Origin: Bacteroidia bacterium
GTDB taxonomy: Bacteria > Bacteroidota > Bacteroidia > Flavobacteriales > Flavobacteriaceae
Assembly (NCBI GenBank): GCA_030425285.1
Contig: JAUIAY010000003.1
Coordinates: 124,001 to 188,000, forward strand
Length of the DNA: 64,000 nt
Reading direction: 5' to 3'
How positions within the stretch are numbered: position 1 is the first letter of the stretch; every line of letters starts with the position of its first letter. Under the pieces are notes generated by a model. That model was not told the DNA's origin. It ran no database searches and saw nothing but the letters and a program-made list of their open reading frames with translations. Made by a program: the position numbers and the translations under genes. This document shows positions 18,172 through 27,408 of this stretch, piece by piece.

Positions 18172-19563
18172 TCACTGCCCCCTAAAGAACACCATCGTAC
18201 TCAAGGTTTTTATAATAACATTGGCATCAAGTAAGAAACTACGGTGTTTAATATAGTATAAATCGTATTGAAGCTTCAATAAACTATCTTCAACTGTTGA
18301 ACCATAACGCACCTTAACTTGCGCCCAACCAGTAAGCCCTGGCTTAATAATATGGCGCGTTTCATAGAATGGAATGACTTGCGACAATTCCTTGACAAAA
18401 TAAGGCCTTTCTGGTCTTGGCCCGATTAAACTCATGTCTCCTTTAAGAATATTTAAAAATTGAGGGATTTCATCCAATCTGGAACGCCTCAAAAATTTAC
18501 CGAAAGGCGTTATACGATGATCATTCTTGGCGGCCCAAACCGCTCCACCTTGTTCAGCATTAACCACCATAGTCCTAAACTTAATAATATTAAAAACCTG
18601 ACCATTCTTGCCTACCCGCTCTTGAAAATAAAACAGAGGTCCACGATTACCCAATAGATTGCCTATAAATATTAAAGGAATAAGAAAAAGCCCTATCAGT
18701 ACACCCAATATAGAAAACACCAAATCAAATAGTCTATGAAAAAATAAATAGAGTTTATTCTGGTTACTACGACTAAATGGAAAATATTTATAAAAGTCCT
18801 TGCCCACAAACTGCACCGGAACCCGGTAAGTCGTATCTTCATATACTTGAGTATACTCCCTTATAGGGAATCCGCGTTCCAATAACACAATAAGGTCATG
18901 GTAAATATCGGAAGTAATATTTTCAGCATTATAGCTAGCCACTATAATTTCTGATATGTTTTCTTTACTGATTACTTGATGTATCTCATCAGGCCCATAC
19001 TCCCTTACGCCTTTATATTTAACACCTTCCAATTGGCTTTCTTCACAATTAATAAACCCAACAATTTTATAGTTAGGGTCGGCATTTTTAAAGGCATCTA
19101 CAATGGTTTCAATATTGGAAGTTTCACCAACAATCAAGACTTTTTTGTAAAATCGAGGCGATGTAATAAAGGTCATATATACAAACCGCCAAACACACAA
19201 AGCACCCAAAATAGCCAAGTAGAAATAGAGTATCTGCAATCTGTTAGTTGGTAATGATGGTGTAAACCATGGCGTCATTAAATAAAAAAGCACAGTCACC
19301 GATACCGTGAAAATAATATTGGGAAAAACCGATTCCAGTTTGCCTGCCTTCTGCAGGTCATACAATTCAAAAACAGTTCCGAAAGCTGATATATACAACA
19401 TGAGTACCAACGCCCATGCCCAATTTTCCTTCGTAATCGCGAAATAGTCAAAATCAAAACCATAGCCCACCCAATAGAGGCATAAAAGTGTGCAGACTAT
19501 ATCCATAATGCGGAGGAGAATCTTACGTTCCGAAATATTAAAATGGATATCTTGCTTGGCCAT
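18172..19563 (-). CDS. Polyprenyl-phosphate sugar-1-phosphate transferase (WcaJ/WbaP type)
   Basis: This 463-residue protein has four N-terminal membrane helices, a central CoA-binding-like Rossmann domain (LIVGETSNIETIVDAFK, about 142-158) and a C-terminal bacterial sugar transferase domain (about 270-463). The domain shows FNIIKFRTMV, RSRLDEIPQFLNILKGDMSL, IGPRPERPYF and IIKPGLTGWAQV. It moves a hexose-1-phosphate from a nucleotide sugar to undecaprenyl phosphate, the first committed step of surface glycan assembly. The exact sugar cannot be read from sequence. It is the lowest-coordinate gene of the polysaccharide locus. Repeats on both sides and a promoter upstream make it a separate unit. 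Confidence 0.93.
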   Translation of the reverse strand: MAKQDIHFNISERKILLRIMDIVCTLLCLYWVGYGFDFDYFAITKENWAWALVLMLYISAFGTVFELYDLQKAGKLESVFPNIIFTVSVTVLFYLMTPWFTPSLPTNRLQILYFYLAILGALCVWRFVYMTFITSPRFYKKVLIVGETSNIETIVDAFKNADPNYKIVGFINCEESQLEGVKYKGVREYGPDEIHQVISKENISEIIVASYNAENITSDIYHDLIVLLERGFPIREYTQVYEDTTYRVPVQFVGKDFYKYFPFSRSNQNKLYLFFHRLFDLVFSILGVLIGLFLIPLIFIGNLLGNRGPLFYFQERVGKNGQVFNIIKFRTMVVNAEQGGAVWAAKNDHRITPFGKFLRRSRLDEIPQFLNILKGDMSLIGPRPERPYFVKELSQVIPFYETRHIIKPGLTGWAQVKVRYGSTVEDSLLKLQYDLYYIKHRSFLLDANVIIKTLSTMVFFRGQ

Positions 19564-19586
19564 TGGTTGTTAACAAAAGTTAAAAG

Positions 19587-19616
19587 TAAAGATAATAAGT
19601 TCAAAATACTAAACAA
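19587..19616 (-). promoter_or_regulatory. Candidate promoter of the sugar-phosphotransferase gene
   Basis: On the minus strand TTG (19616-19614) is followed after 19 bases by TATCTTTA (19594-19587), one mismatch from TAnnTTTG. It lies 23 bases before the ATG at 19563. Confidence 0.4.
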
Positions 19617-19665
19617 GATTAAGTTAGGGTAATTTACAGCGATAATATATGGCGCTTATTATAGA
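19617..19665. other. Spacer between promoter and first repeat
   Basis: The gene-free region 19564-20212 contains the promoter above, two intact repeat elements and a 7-bp array. This short AT-rich stretch in between shows nothing further. Confidence 0.4.
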
Positions 19666-19807
19666 TCAAACCCTCCGTCCAGACGCTAAAGACCTAGTCA
19701 CCTCCCTTTATCTAAATAAACTAACCAGTTGGCAATACATCATAACTAAAGCTCCCCGCTTTAGTCAAAGAGGGGGTGGACAAACGCAGTTTGGACGGGG
19801 AGTTTGA
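19666..19807. repeat. TIR/hairpin repeat element, short form (copy A)
   Basis: This 142-bp element is bounded by TCAAACCCTCCGTCCAGAC at the left and, on the other strand, TCAAACTCCCCGTCCAAAC at the right. Inside are a CACCTCCCTTTATCTAAA arm that has lost its partner and a CCCC...AAAGAGGGG hairpin. A conserved 21-base spacer (TTTTAAACACATGGCTACTT-like) separates it from copy B. Confidence 0.8.
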
Positions 19808-19828
19808 TTTTAAACACATGGCTACTTT

Positions 19829-20044
19829 TCAAACCCTCCGTCCAGACGCTAATGGTCTGGACACCTCCCTTTAGTAAAGGGAGGAGCCAATTGATAAATT
19901 AACTATAAATGGTACAGATCCCCTCTTTAGTTACGACCAAGCGTGTAGAATTAGTCCAGTGGACTAATTTAGCGAAGGTGCGAGCTTGCGCATTGGCAAT
20001 GAATTTACCGAAGTGACAACATAGATAAAGAAAGAGGAGTTTGA
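19829..20044. repeat. TIR/hairpin repeat element, long form (copy B)
   Basis: This 216-bp element starts TCAAACCCTCCGTCC and ends in GAGGAGTTTGA. Internal hairpins are CCTCCCTTTA/TAAAGGGAGG, AATTAGTCC/GGACTAATT (19949-19969) and GCGAGC/GCTTGC just after. The last part, GAATTTACCGAAGTGACAAC, recurs in the copies at 57.6-58.0 kb and in the decayed copy at 18.0 kb. Confidence 0.8.
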
Positions 20045-20061
20045 AGTCTTTCGTCTGTACT

Positions 20062-20212
20062 CTAACCTATTACTTTAGCCCTAAACACTAACTAACAACT
20101 AAAACTACAGACTATCATGATGAGCCTGTCAAATCACCAACCCATGACTGCTAACTGTCACTGCTTACTGAATACTGCTTCCTACCAACTACCAACTACC
20201 GACTACCAACTC
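20062..20212. repeat. 7-bp-periodic degenerate array abutting a glycosyltransferase stop codon
   Basis: Successive heptamers such as ACTGCTT, ACTGAAT, ACTGCTT, CCTACCA, ACTACCA, ACTACCG, ACTACCA run directly into the stop codon of the minus-strand glycosyltransferase gene at 20213. A decayed copy of the CTGAGCCTGTCGAAGCA repeat is embedded near 20121. Confidence 0.7.
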
Positions 20213-21229
20213 TTAACCATCCAAAACCCCGAACCAAGAATGTTTCACCACCTCCCAATCAAACTGTTCTACTTTTTTCCGAGCGTTAAAAACCAACTTG
20301 TTTTTCAAATCGGACTCCGTACACAATTTTAAAATGGCAACTACAAAGGCATCCGCATCATTAGATGATACCAATAGCCCATCCTCACCCTGATCAATTA
20401 GAAAAGGCATGCCACCTACATCGGTTGATATTACTGGTAACCCCAAAGCCATAGCTTCAATGACACTCACGGGCATATTGTCAAAATTGGTAGTGTTTAT
20501 AAACACATTATAATCGGCTGCCAGGTCTGTCCATTCGGTTTTGGTGAGTTTGCCGGTAAATGTGACCATAACACCCAATTCTTTAGCCAATTGTTGGGTA
20601 GCCTGTAAACTGCCATCGCCTGTATCCGGCCCTACCATACACAACGTCGCATCATGACCCTTTTCTTGCAATAGCTTCAAGATCTTGACTGCTAATTGGG
20701 GATTATAGATTCTAGAAAACGACCGTACCCAAAGCAACTTGATGGTTTTAAGAGACCGCTCCTTAAAAGGATAATTTTCAATCTTAATCGTATTGGGAAT
20801 ATGTACGATTCTAGAATACCCATAGGATTCAAAAAGCGACTTAATAAAAAGCGACGGCGCCACATTAACTCGTGCATGATTAAATATTAAAGAAGACCAT
20901 TTAGGCGACTGCTGTAAGCGGCTTTCCAAATTCCCTCCATGTAGAATGGGAATATAGGGTAAACGCAATAACCTACATAACTGACTAACTATAAAGGCAT
21001 AATAAAAATTTTGGGTACTATAGGTGTCAATCAATACAACATCCACTTTTTTATATGCCTTAAAACAAGCCAAAATCATATCTCCCAGCCTAGCCATTTT
21101 GTTGGTTTCGGAAGAAGCATATTGGAGATTATAACTGGATGCCTCCAACAAGGGACCCAAAATGTCTACGGCCGAAACATTAGACTGCTTGAGGCTTAAT
21201 TTGTTTCCTATGTACAGGACGTTTATCAT
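20213..21229 (-). CDS. Glycosyltransferase family 4
   Basis: This 338-residue GT-B enzyme has an N-terminal acceptor domain starting INVLYIGNKLS. Its C-terminal donor domain contains TNFDNMPVSVIEAMALGLPV and VISTDVGGMPFLI, a family 4 signature, although the first Glu of the E-x7-E pair is Asp here. It adds one sugar, retaining configuration, to the growing lipid-linked glycan in the cytoplasm. Donor and acceptor are unknown. Its ATG lies inside the end of the upstream polymerase/ligase gene (50-base overlap), so the two are co-transcribed. Its last codons abut a 7-bp repeat array. Confidence 0.88.
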   Translation of the reverse strand: MINVLYIGNKLSLKQSNVSAVDILGPLLEASSYNLQYASSETNKMARLGDMILACFKAYKKVDVVLIDTYSTQNFYYAFIVSQLCRLLRLPYIPILHGGNLESRLQQSPKWSSLIFNHARVNVAPSLFIKSLFESYGYSRIVHIPNTIKIENYPFKERSLKTIKLLWVRSFSRIYNPQLAVKILKLLQEKGHDATLCMVGPDTGDGSLQATQQLAKELGVMVTFTGKLTKTEWTDLAADYNVFINTTNFDNMPVSVIEAMALGLPVISTDVGGMPFLIDQGEDGLLVSSNDADAFVVAILKLCTESDLKNKLVFNARKKVEQFDWEVVKHSWFGVLDG

Positions 21230-22544
21230 GGGTTACGTGTAATAAAGCGAGTGCATATATAAAGGCTGGTGCCGCTATTCGCATGGATGAATGATTGATG
21301 GTAGCAAACCAAAATGCCAAAAAGGCATAAAAAAAATAGTTCCCCTTATTTTTAAAGCGTATGGATAATGGCTTAAACAGTAATATCACCAACATAGCAA
21401 TTCCAAAAATACCGTGTTCTGATAAGGTTCTACTAATTTCGTTATGCGATGTAATTCCTTGACCTTCCTCTTCAATCCGCTGGTCTTTTGCACGGCTTGA
21501 ACCAATACCAAAAAAGGGATTGGATAAAAATCCCTCAATCTCTCCAAGAAATAATTCTTTCCTTCCAGTTGTAACATCCTTTTTTTCTATACCTTGAGCA
21601 TTTTTATTTGCATAACGTTTTTCTGTCAGCCCTCTACTTTGATTGGAGCTTATAAACCAGGCAGCGACCAATGCCACAATCAACAGTGCAAACATTCCCA
21701 GTATCTTACTTTTAACATGTGGTGTCGCTTGATAAAAATAAAAAAAAGAAAAAATTAAGATACATAAAACTCCAGTAATAATACCGCCACGACTCAAGGT
21801 CAATACACCACGATAGCTAATGAGAATCAAAATGGAAAAATTTAATATTTTTAAACCTAAAGTTGGCGAATTATTAAATATCCTATAGGTTACAAGAAAC
21901 ATCCCCAATCCTAAAGCTGTAGCTACCTGATTGGAACCAAACCCTCCAGCAGCTTCACGGTTAGATGCGGTACTAGTCAACACATCCCGTAAATCTGGGT
22001 TATAAAAATATATATAAACCACATGTGCTATAATAGGCAGCAACATATACAATAAAATTTTTGACATTTGTCCTGTTGTTATTGGCTTATCATAACAAAA
22101 CAAAGATGCAATTCCCAAACATACAGGACCACTTAACACAAAGGCTATATTGGTTCGAAAATTAGCATCAAAACTTAAGGTTGTCGATGCCACAAAAATG
22201 GAGGGCACCAAAAACATGAGATAAATAAAATAAGGATACCCCTTACCCGATGCCCCTTTGTAAAACATGCCCATTAGTATAAAAAGGATTACCAAATATT
22301 TACCGGCTTCATAAGAAATGGCACCCTTTGTGGTTCTAAAAAACACTTCGGCTCCCACAAAATAGGCGCAGGCCAACAAAACCTCAAAAGTCTTTTTATG
22401 ATTGGCTGCCATAACAATACGGTATGTAAAAAACACCATAGCCAAACCAAAATATAATTTAGCCAAACTTTCGTTTAAGTACAGCAGCAAACCTAGTAAA
22501 GCATGAAAACCTACAGCACTTACATATGTTATATTAGTTTTCAT
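21180..22544 (-). CDS. O-antigen ligase/polymerase-like membrane protein (Wzy/WaaL family)
   Basis: This 454-residue protein has about twelve hydrophobic helices and a large periplasmic loop near residues 305-385. The loop ends in SHNEISRTLSEHGIFGIAML, the usual conserved region of the PF04932 family. Members either polymerise repeat units (Wzy) or join polymer to lipid A core (WaaL), and sequence alone does not separate the two. Because an ABC-type exporter (Wzm/Wzt) is present and no Wzx flippase is visible, a ligase role is a reasonable alternative. It overlaps the glycosyltransferase downstream. Confidence 0.85.
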   Translation of the reverse strand: MKTNITYVSAVGFHALLGLLLYLNESLAKLYFGLAMVFFTYRIVMAANHKKTFEVLLACAYFVGAEVFFRTTKGAISYEAGKYLVILFILMGMFYKGASGKGYPYFIYLMFLVPSIFVASTTLSFDANFRTNIAFVLSGPVCLGIASLFCYDKPITTGQMSKILLYMLLPIIAHVVYIYFYNPDLRDVLTSTASNREAAGGFGSNQVATALGLGMFLVTYRIFNNSPTLGLKILNFSILILISYRGVLTLSRGGIITGVLCILIFSFFYFYQATPHVKSKILGMFALLIVALVAAWFISSNQSRGLTEKRYANKNAQGIEKKDVTTGRKELFLGEIEGFLSNPFFGIGSSRAKDQRIEEEGQGITSHNEISRTLSEHGIFGIAMLVILLFKPLSIRFKNKGNYFFYAFLAFWFATINHSSMRIAAPAFIYALALLHVTHDKRPVHRKQIKPQAV

Positions 22545-22576
22545 ATTAAGTAAAAGCCTTAAAAATTAGGAAAAAT

Positions 22577-23380
22577 TCAAAATATCTTTTTATAGTCATC
22601 CATTGGAAACCGATAATGGTAACTCTTGTTTAAAAGGTACAATAGAAAATGTATCGCAAAAACAGGAAGATAGGGTCTAAATAGTTTTAGGAACTTATCA
22701 TAAGTTTTATTAGAGTAATCACAGATTAAAAAAGGAACCGTTTGGGGGTTTAAATAATTCTTATAAATAATAGTCTCATCCAATTCAATAGCGTTATTGA
22801 ACGATGCAAACCTTATTTGCTTGTCCGAACGAAGTAGTTGATAAAGTTCTATCACAGATAACGGGATTTCATTGTCACTATAGAACAGGGTACAATAAGA
22901 CACATCTACCAAAACCCATTTATTCAATTCCTGACAGTATACTTCATTAAACGAATGTCCACCGTAATCTTTATCAAAGGGAGCTCTAGTAGACCCCCAT
23001 TCCCTAACCAATTTCTTATTGACAACACAAAAATTGTTGAAAATCTGCGCCATATCACTACACACCCCACCTTGACCAGCTAACATAATTTTCAAAGCTT
23101 CTTCAGAAGGTACACTTAAACCAGGGCCACCTTTAATATTCTTGACTAACCAGTTACTTATTTTTTTTATAAATTTCAAATCCGTTTTGGCTTCACCATC
23201 AAAAAAAACAACCTCATTTATTTCATGAAAGTATTTTGGGATATCTTCTTTTTTATTAATCTGATTATAATTGTATTTACTTACTTCACTAATGCTTGCA
23301 TTTTTAGACAGTAGCTTAAATCGTGTGGTGTACAGGAAAGGATGCCGCTTTAATGCCCAAATAAGTTTGTTGAAAATCAT
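22577..23380 (-). CDS. Transglutaminase-like cysteine protein, unknown role
   Basis: This 267-residue protein has a papain-like transglutaminase core. GGVCSDMAQIFNNF gives Cys107, GGHSFNEVYC gives His142 and KWVLVDVSY gives Asp159, in the order and spacing of the Cys-His-Asp triad. No signal peptide or membrane helix is evident, so it would act in the cytoplasm. Such proteins in polysaccharide loci are poorly studied and might be amide-forming, peptidase-like or structural. It lies between the polymerase/ligase and a methyltransferase. A run of eleven T (A on the coding strand) is 38 bases before its start. Confidence 0.72.
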   Translation of the reverse strand: MIFNKLIWALKRHPFLYTTRFKLLSKNASISEVSKYNYNQINKKEDIPKYFHEINEVVFFDGEAKTDLKFIKKISNWLVKNIKGGPGLSVPSEEALKIMLAGQGGVCSDMAQIFNNFCVVNKKLVREWGSTRAPFDKDYGGHSFNEVYCQELNKWVLVDVSYCTLFYSDNEIPLSVIELYQLLRSDKQIRFASFNNAIELDETIIYKNYLNPQTVPFLICDYSNKTYDKFLKLFRPYLPVFAIHFLLYLLNKSYHYRFPMDDYKKIF

Positions 23381-23492
23381 TAATGAAAGTTATAAATAGC
23401 AATTGCTAAAAATATAATTTTTTTTTTTAGTTACACCTAATTAATCAGAGTATTACAAGATTATTTGTTAAAAGACTCTACTAACAACTCTA

Positions 23493-24188
23493 TCACAAAA
23501 TTTGGACAGCAACATGGGCATAATAACTTTTTGAGGACTTCGTGTAAGCTACTACCTCAAAAGAAACACCATAGGCAGCACAATAATCTTCAAATGCACG
23601 GAATTCATGTAAAACACTGGAAAACTCATCAAATATGATAATTGAACCCTTTTTTAAAATCCTATGCCCCATAGTTAAAACAAATAGGGTCGAAGAATAT
23701 AAATCAGCATCAATATTAATCACTAAAAGCTTATCTGATAGATACCCCAAAAGAAAGTCTGGAAACGTATCCTGAAATAGTCCTTTATGGAAGACTACTC
23801 GAGCATCATCTATATCAGGCACCTGTCCTTGTGTGTCAAAAGTGCCCTTCTCTAATCCACCTGTAAAATTATTCCAACTTTCAGGCAAGCCACTAAACGT
23901 ATCAAATCCAAAAAAACTAGAGTTGTTATGATTATTTATTCGGGTCCAATATCTGATACTGTCACCTTGAAAAACACCAAACTCACAGTAAGTAATAGCC
24001 TGATTGGAAATATAATTATTAATATACTTATATAATTGTTTCCTACTGCTTAAAACAGCACCATGTCGACCATGTTTTCTATGAAAAGTATGCAGCTTGG
24101 GCAGCCAAAATAAATAGCGAAGCTTTTCAGAATCGGGCAACAATTTGGAAAATAGTATTTTAAATGTAGTTGTAAATTTTAGTTTCAT
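23493..24188 (-). CDS. SAM-dependent methyltransferase (TylF/MycF type)
   Basis: This 231-residue class I methyltransferase has motif I as CEFGVFQGDSIRYW (about 70-83), an acidic strand end in FFGFDTFSGLPESW and the metal-site block LLVINIDADLYSSTLF. TylF and MycF are O-methyltransferases of deoxysugars that use Mg. A sugar O-methylation during glycan assembly is therefore the best guess. It lies 12 bases downstream of the GNAT gene and probably belongs to the same transcript. Confidence 0.83.
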   Translation of the reverse strand: MKLKFTTTFKILFSKLLPDSEKLRYLFWLPKLHTFHRKHGRHGAVLSSRKQLYKYINNYISNQAITYCEFGVFQGDSIRYWTRINNHNNSSFFGFDTFSGLPESWNNFTGGLEKGTFDTQGQVPDIDDARVVFHKGLFQDTFPDFLLGYLSDKLLVINIDADLYSSTLFVLTMGHRILKKGSIIIFDEFSSVLHEFRAFEDYCAAYGVSFEVVAYTKSSKSYYAHVAVQIL

Positions 24189-24200
24189 AAATTCTTAAAA

Positions 24201-24671
24201 TTAATCATAATAAATAACCTGTCGTTTTAAGTAAAACCATAACCAGCGGGTAGCTTTTATCGAAGCAATTTTTTGAAAAGCTGCTTTTTCAATCCCTTTT
24301 ATTGAACTAATATTGGATTGATTAACAACCATAAACACCTCTTTGCAACCATCTACTAACATTTTTTCAGCTATATAATTGATAACAAAAGGATATATAG
24401 ATTGCCCTCTGTAATGTTTGTTGGTAAAACAGTCTCCTATTACAGGTCCTGTTCGCCTAATGGATTTTAATAAATATATGCGCTCAAACAAATAACTCTC
24501 ATGAACTAATACATCTAAATCCTTAATAAAAAAGCGTGTTTTAGAGCCATACGCTTCACGCTGTATCGTGTATGTAAATCCTGGTAAATGAAAGGCCGTA
24601 TAGTCTGACATCCTATAAATATAAACGTCAATCCGTACAACGCGTAATTTCTTTAACAACCGTTTCATCAT
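24201..24671 (-). CDS. GNAT-family acetyltransferase
   Basis: This 156-residue protein has the GNAT outline. The central block is DCFTNKHYRGQSIYPFVINY (about residues 84-103), where the usual acetyl-CoA loop (R/Q-x-x-G-x-G/A) is only partly kept. VFMVVNQSNISSIKGIEKAAF in the second half is a common GNAT C-terminal pattern. It overlaps the FemAB-like gene by four bases (ATGA). It probably acylates a sugar amine or nucleotide-sugar, but the substrate is unknown. Confidence 0.78.
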   Translation of the reverse strand: MMKRLLKKLRVVRIDVYIYRMSDYTAFHLPGFTYTIQREAYGSKTRFFIKDLDVLVHESYLFERIYLLKSIRRTGPVIGDCFTNKHYRGQSIYPFVINYIAEKMLVDGCKEVFMVVNQSNISSIKGIEKAAFQKIASIKATRWLWFYLKRQVIYYD

Positions 24672-25738
24672 TTAAAAAGGCTTAATAATTTAGATATTTT
24701 AGCCTTGTGCGGCTTCATATAGGTATCAAAAAATTTGAATAGCTTAAAATAAACAGGATTCAACACCAAATGATAATGAGGCTGGTCATAATAAACAGCT
24801 TCTGCCCCAAACCTCGACTTAAAATCTTGAACTCCCACAGACCCCCCCATAGATATATTGTAACCTCTAAACCCTTTTTCAAAAGATTTTTTAATAATTT
24901 CCCATTGAAGCATATATCCCAACTTTATATCAGGTTTTTCACGCAATACGCCACCCATAATATTCGTTATAAAACCTTTTGTTTCCACAAAAAAACCAGC
25001 AGCTTTGGGGACACCACCTACTTCACAGATTATAAAGTGGGCATATCCTTTATTAATTAATGCCAAAATTGTAGATCCAAATTCCTTGAAAGAACGCACT
25101 TGGTAATTGCCTGCTTTAGCATTTTCAACTATTAGTTCGTATCCTTTGGCAATTGAAGGTTCATCTTTAACAAATATAACGTTAGCTCCTTTATTATAAG
25201 GCATTCGAATATTCCGTCTAACCTTAGGAGATAACTGGCTCAAATAGTCTTCTGCCGAACTATTGGTTCCAAAATCTACCCAATTAAGCCCATAGGATGT
25301 ATAGACGTACTGAAAAAGTTTACCCGGTTTGTACAATGAATCAAACCAAGTCCTAATATCAAGATTATAGGAATAATCCTCAATTTTTTCATTGGATGCT
25401 ATGGGGAGGCTCAACTGCATATAGCAACAACCACTTTCTTTTGCCCGTTCTTGGATCTGTTTTAAAAAATACTGATAGTCAACACCATAACCATCAGTAT
25501 AAATAGGACCATGAGGGATAATATAGAATTTAAACACTAAAAACTTGGGAATGACAATACCACAGCCTCCAACTATAATACCGTCACTTACAATAAGCCC
25601 TACTTCATAATCAAATCCATAAGATTTAAATGAGGTCAACCAATCGGAAAGTACTAAATGGCTCCCCATAGGGCTTTCCAACACATACATGTCCCATAAT
25701 TCCAGCCATTTCTTTTCTTTTGTGAAAATAACTTCCAT
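24668..25738 (-). CDS. FemAB/GNAT-like peptidyl- or acyl-transferase
   Basis: This 356-residue protein resembles the FemAB and lipid II:glycine glycyltransferase superfamily. An N-terminal half ends near LSPKVRRNIRMPYNKGANVI, and a second GNAT-type half contains YNISMGGSVGVQDFKSRFGA. FemAB enzymes move amino acids from tRNA to peptidoglycan; polysaccharide-locus homologues may put an amino acid or acyl group on a sugar. The gene contains a G7 tract at the codons for the GGS of that motif (24842-24848). Its ATG overlaps the stop of the deacetylase gene by one base. Confidence 0.8.
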   Translation of the reverse strand: MEVIFTKEKKWLELWDMYVLESPMGSHLVLSDWLTSFKSYGFDYEVGLIVSDGIIVGGCGIVIPKFLVFKFYIIPHGPIYTDGYGVDYQYFLKQIQERAKESGCCYMQLSLPIASNEKIEDYSYNLDIRTWFDSLYKPGKLFQYVYTSYGLNWVDFGTNSSAEDYLSQLSPKVRRNIRMPYNKGANVIFVKDEPSIAKGYELIVENAKAGNYQVRSFKEFGSTILALINKGYAHFIICEVGGVPKAAGFFVETKGFITNIMGGVLREKPDIKLGYMLQWEIIKKSFEKGFRGYNISMGGSVGVQDFKSRFGAEAVYYDQPHYHLVLNPVYFKLFKFFDTYMKPHKAKISKLLSLFK

Positions 25739-27345
25739 TAGTTGACTTGCCGTATTTTTAATTGGTTTTGATGGTGAACAATAAGTTGTCCACTTGAATC
25801 ACAATCAAAAACAATGGTTTCAATTTGTTTTAAATAATGAATGAGTTCAGTCAAGGTAGGATTCCATATTTCTTTCAACTGAATTTTTTGGGATAAATAA
25901 GCAAAGTTTTTATCTACTTGGGCATCAATCTCACCTATTTTACCAAACAATTTCCCTTGATGGTAATTCATGGGTGCTGAAAAATAAGTATGGGCAATAA
26001 ACAAACCACGTTCAGCTATCAACAAATCAAGGTTTTTCTGACATAAACCCAATTTAAAATCAATCATCTCCAGAGTTTGGAATATAGTAAAAGGTATGCC
26101 TGTAATATCGTGACTAAAAATTACAGGTGAATACTTGGCGAGTGGATAAATAGTATGCTTTCGCTTATGCCAAAAAAGCGCTATCGGAATAAAAAGTCTA
26201 ATTAGTTTTAGTACATTTACAAATAGATCCAAATGCTTTCTTAAGGATTTTTTTCTGTTTATAGTTTTAAAATACCGAGCAACATAGCGATATAGGCGTA
26301 AACTGTAGTCATTATTAAAATAATGAAATACAGTGTTTTTCAAGAACATGGATTGTCTGGTTTTCCAATCTAAATTGACAATGCCACGCCTAAAAGTCTC
26401 TAAAGTAAATTGATTGGGGTTTATTTGGTTAATAACACCGTTAACTGCTGTACCAGTATCAACATAATTCCATAGGTTTTCTACACCTCTCTCATGTAAT
26501 GTAATTCCATAATCACTATTGATTATTTTATAGTTTTTATACAGAGAAACATTATAAGGCTGAAAACCATGATCTATATAAGTAGCTACGTCTTCAAACG
26601 GCGGTTTAAAACATTTAAAGTCATTCAGACTTTCTGTTAACGGTTTAATAGATTTAGAAAAAGAATGATAAGCCAATTCATGTCCATCATCAATCCATTT
26701 TTGCAATGCCTCTTTATGGTTTTCATAGCAAGCTGTTGTTTTTTGGTTGGAAAAATCCTTCAGAAAAAAACCTTTAGTGATGGTTACATTTTTATTTTTA
26801 AAAAACAACCGTTGATCCTCTAAATTATCTAGACTATCAAAATCGCAATGATCGGTAAAACAGGCTATAGCCGAAAAAGGCACTTGCGATCGACTGACCT
26901 CAATACCATAGTCCTTGATAAATAATAACCCTAATGGCGTAGTATTAGTTTCTTTATGGACGCCTTCAACTATACATTTAGAATTATTTAGATCATATTG
27001 TGCTAAAGGTTTGGAATGCCTCGGATTCAGATGCCATAAAAGCACATGCTTTTGGGAAGCATCAACCTCCCAAACCCCCAGCTGCTGGTTAGCCTGTATA
27101 AGTTGATCATTTTCAAGTTTAATAATTTTTGGCGAATGCCAATTGGCAATATGGTTTTTTGTAACAGCAACCCAAGTATAATCATGATTACGAAATTGGG
27201 TGATGTCACAATTAAATACAATCTGAATAGTGGCAGACTTTGCTTCTAAAATAGATGAATCAAAAGTAACTTTATAGTCATGATGCCTAAAGAATGAACA
27301 TGTCTTAGATGTCTTACCGTTAATGAGATTAATAGATTCAACCAT
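25738..27345 (-). CDS. Polysaccharide deacetylase-like protein
   Basis: This 535-residue protein has a central NodB-like region. ACFTDHCDFDSLDN (about 161-174) carries the metal/catalytic aspartates, and HELAYHSFSKS further on provides a metal histidine. An N-terminal beta domain of about 150 residues and a C-terminal region of about 200 residues are not recognisable. No signal peptide is seen, so it may act on lipid-linked glycan in the cytoplasm. It is the first gene of the deacetylase-FemAB-GNAT-methyltransferase group. Together these suggest that an N-acetyl group is removed and the free amine is then given a different substituent; this is inference from order. Confidence 0.78.
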   Translation of the reverse strand: MVESINLINGKTSKTCSFFRHHDYKVTFDSSILEAKSATIQIVFNCDITQFRNHDYTWVAVTKNHIANWHSPKIIKLENDQLIQANQQLGVWEVDASQKHVLLWHLNPRHSKPLAQYDLNNSKCIVEGVHKETNTTPLGLLFIKDYGIEVSRSQVPFSAIACFTDHCDFDSLDNLEDQRLFFKNKNVTITKGFFLKDFSNQKTTACYENHKEALQKWIDDGHELAYHSFSKSIKPLTESLNDFKCFKPPFEDVATYIDHGFQPYNVSLYKNYKIINSDYGITLHERGVENLWNYVDTGTAVNGVINQINPNQFTLETFRRGIVNLDWKTRQSMFLKNTVFHYFNNDYSLRLYRYVARYFKTINRKKSLRKHLDLFVNVLKLIRLFIPIALFWHKRKHTIYPLAKYSPVIFSHDITGIPFTIFQTLEMIDFKLGLCQKNLDLLIAERGLFIAHTYFSAPMNYHQGKLFGKIGEIDAQVDKNFAYLSQKIQLKEIWNPTLTELIHYLKQIETIVFDCDSSGQLIVHHQNQLKIRQVN

Positions 27346-27408
27346 AGAGATTGTTATAAGTAAGAGTCAACTCAAACTTTTTAATAAGAAAGCAAATTAC
27401 AAGATTTT

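Noticed and set aside
20117-20332. 71-residue plus-strand open frame
   Set aside because: It is built from the heptamer array and the antisense of a glycosyltransferase, with no supporting features.
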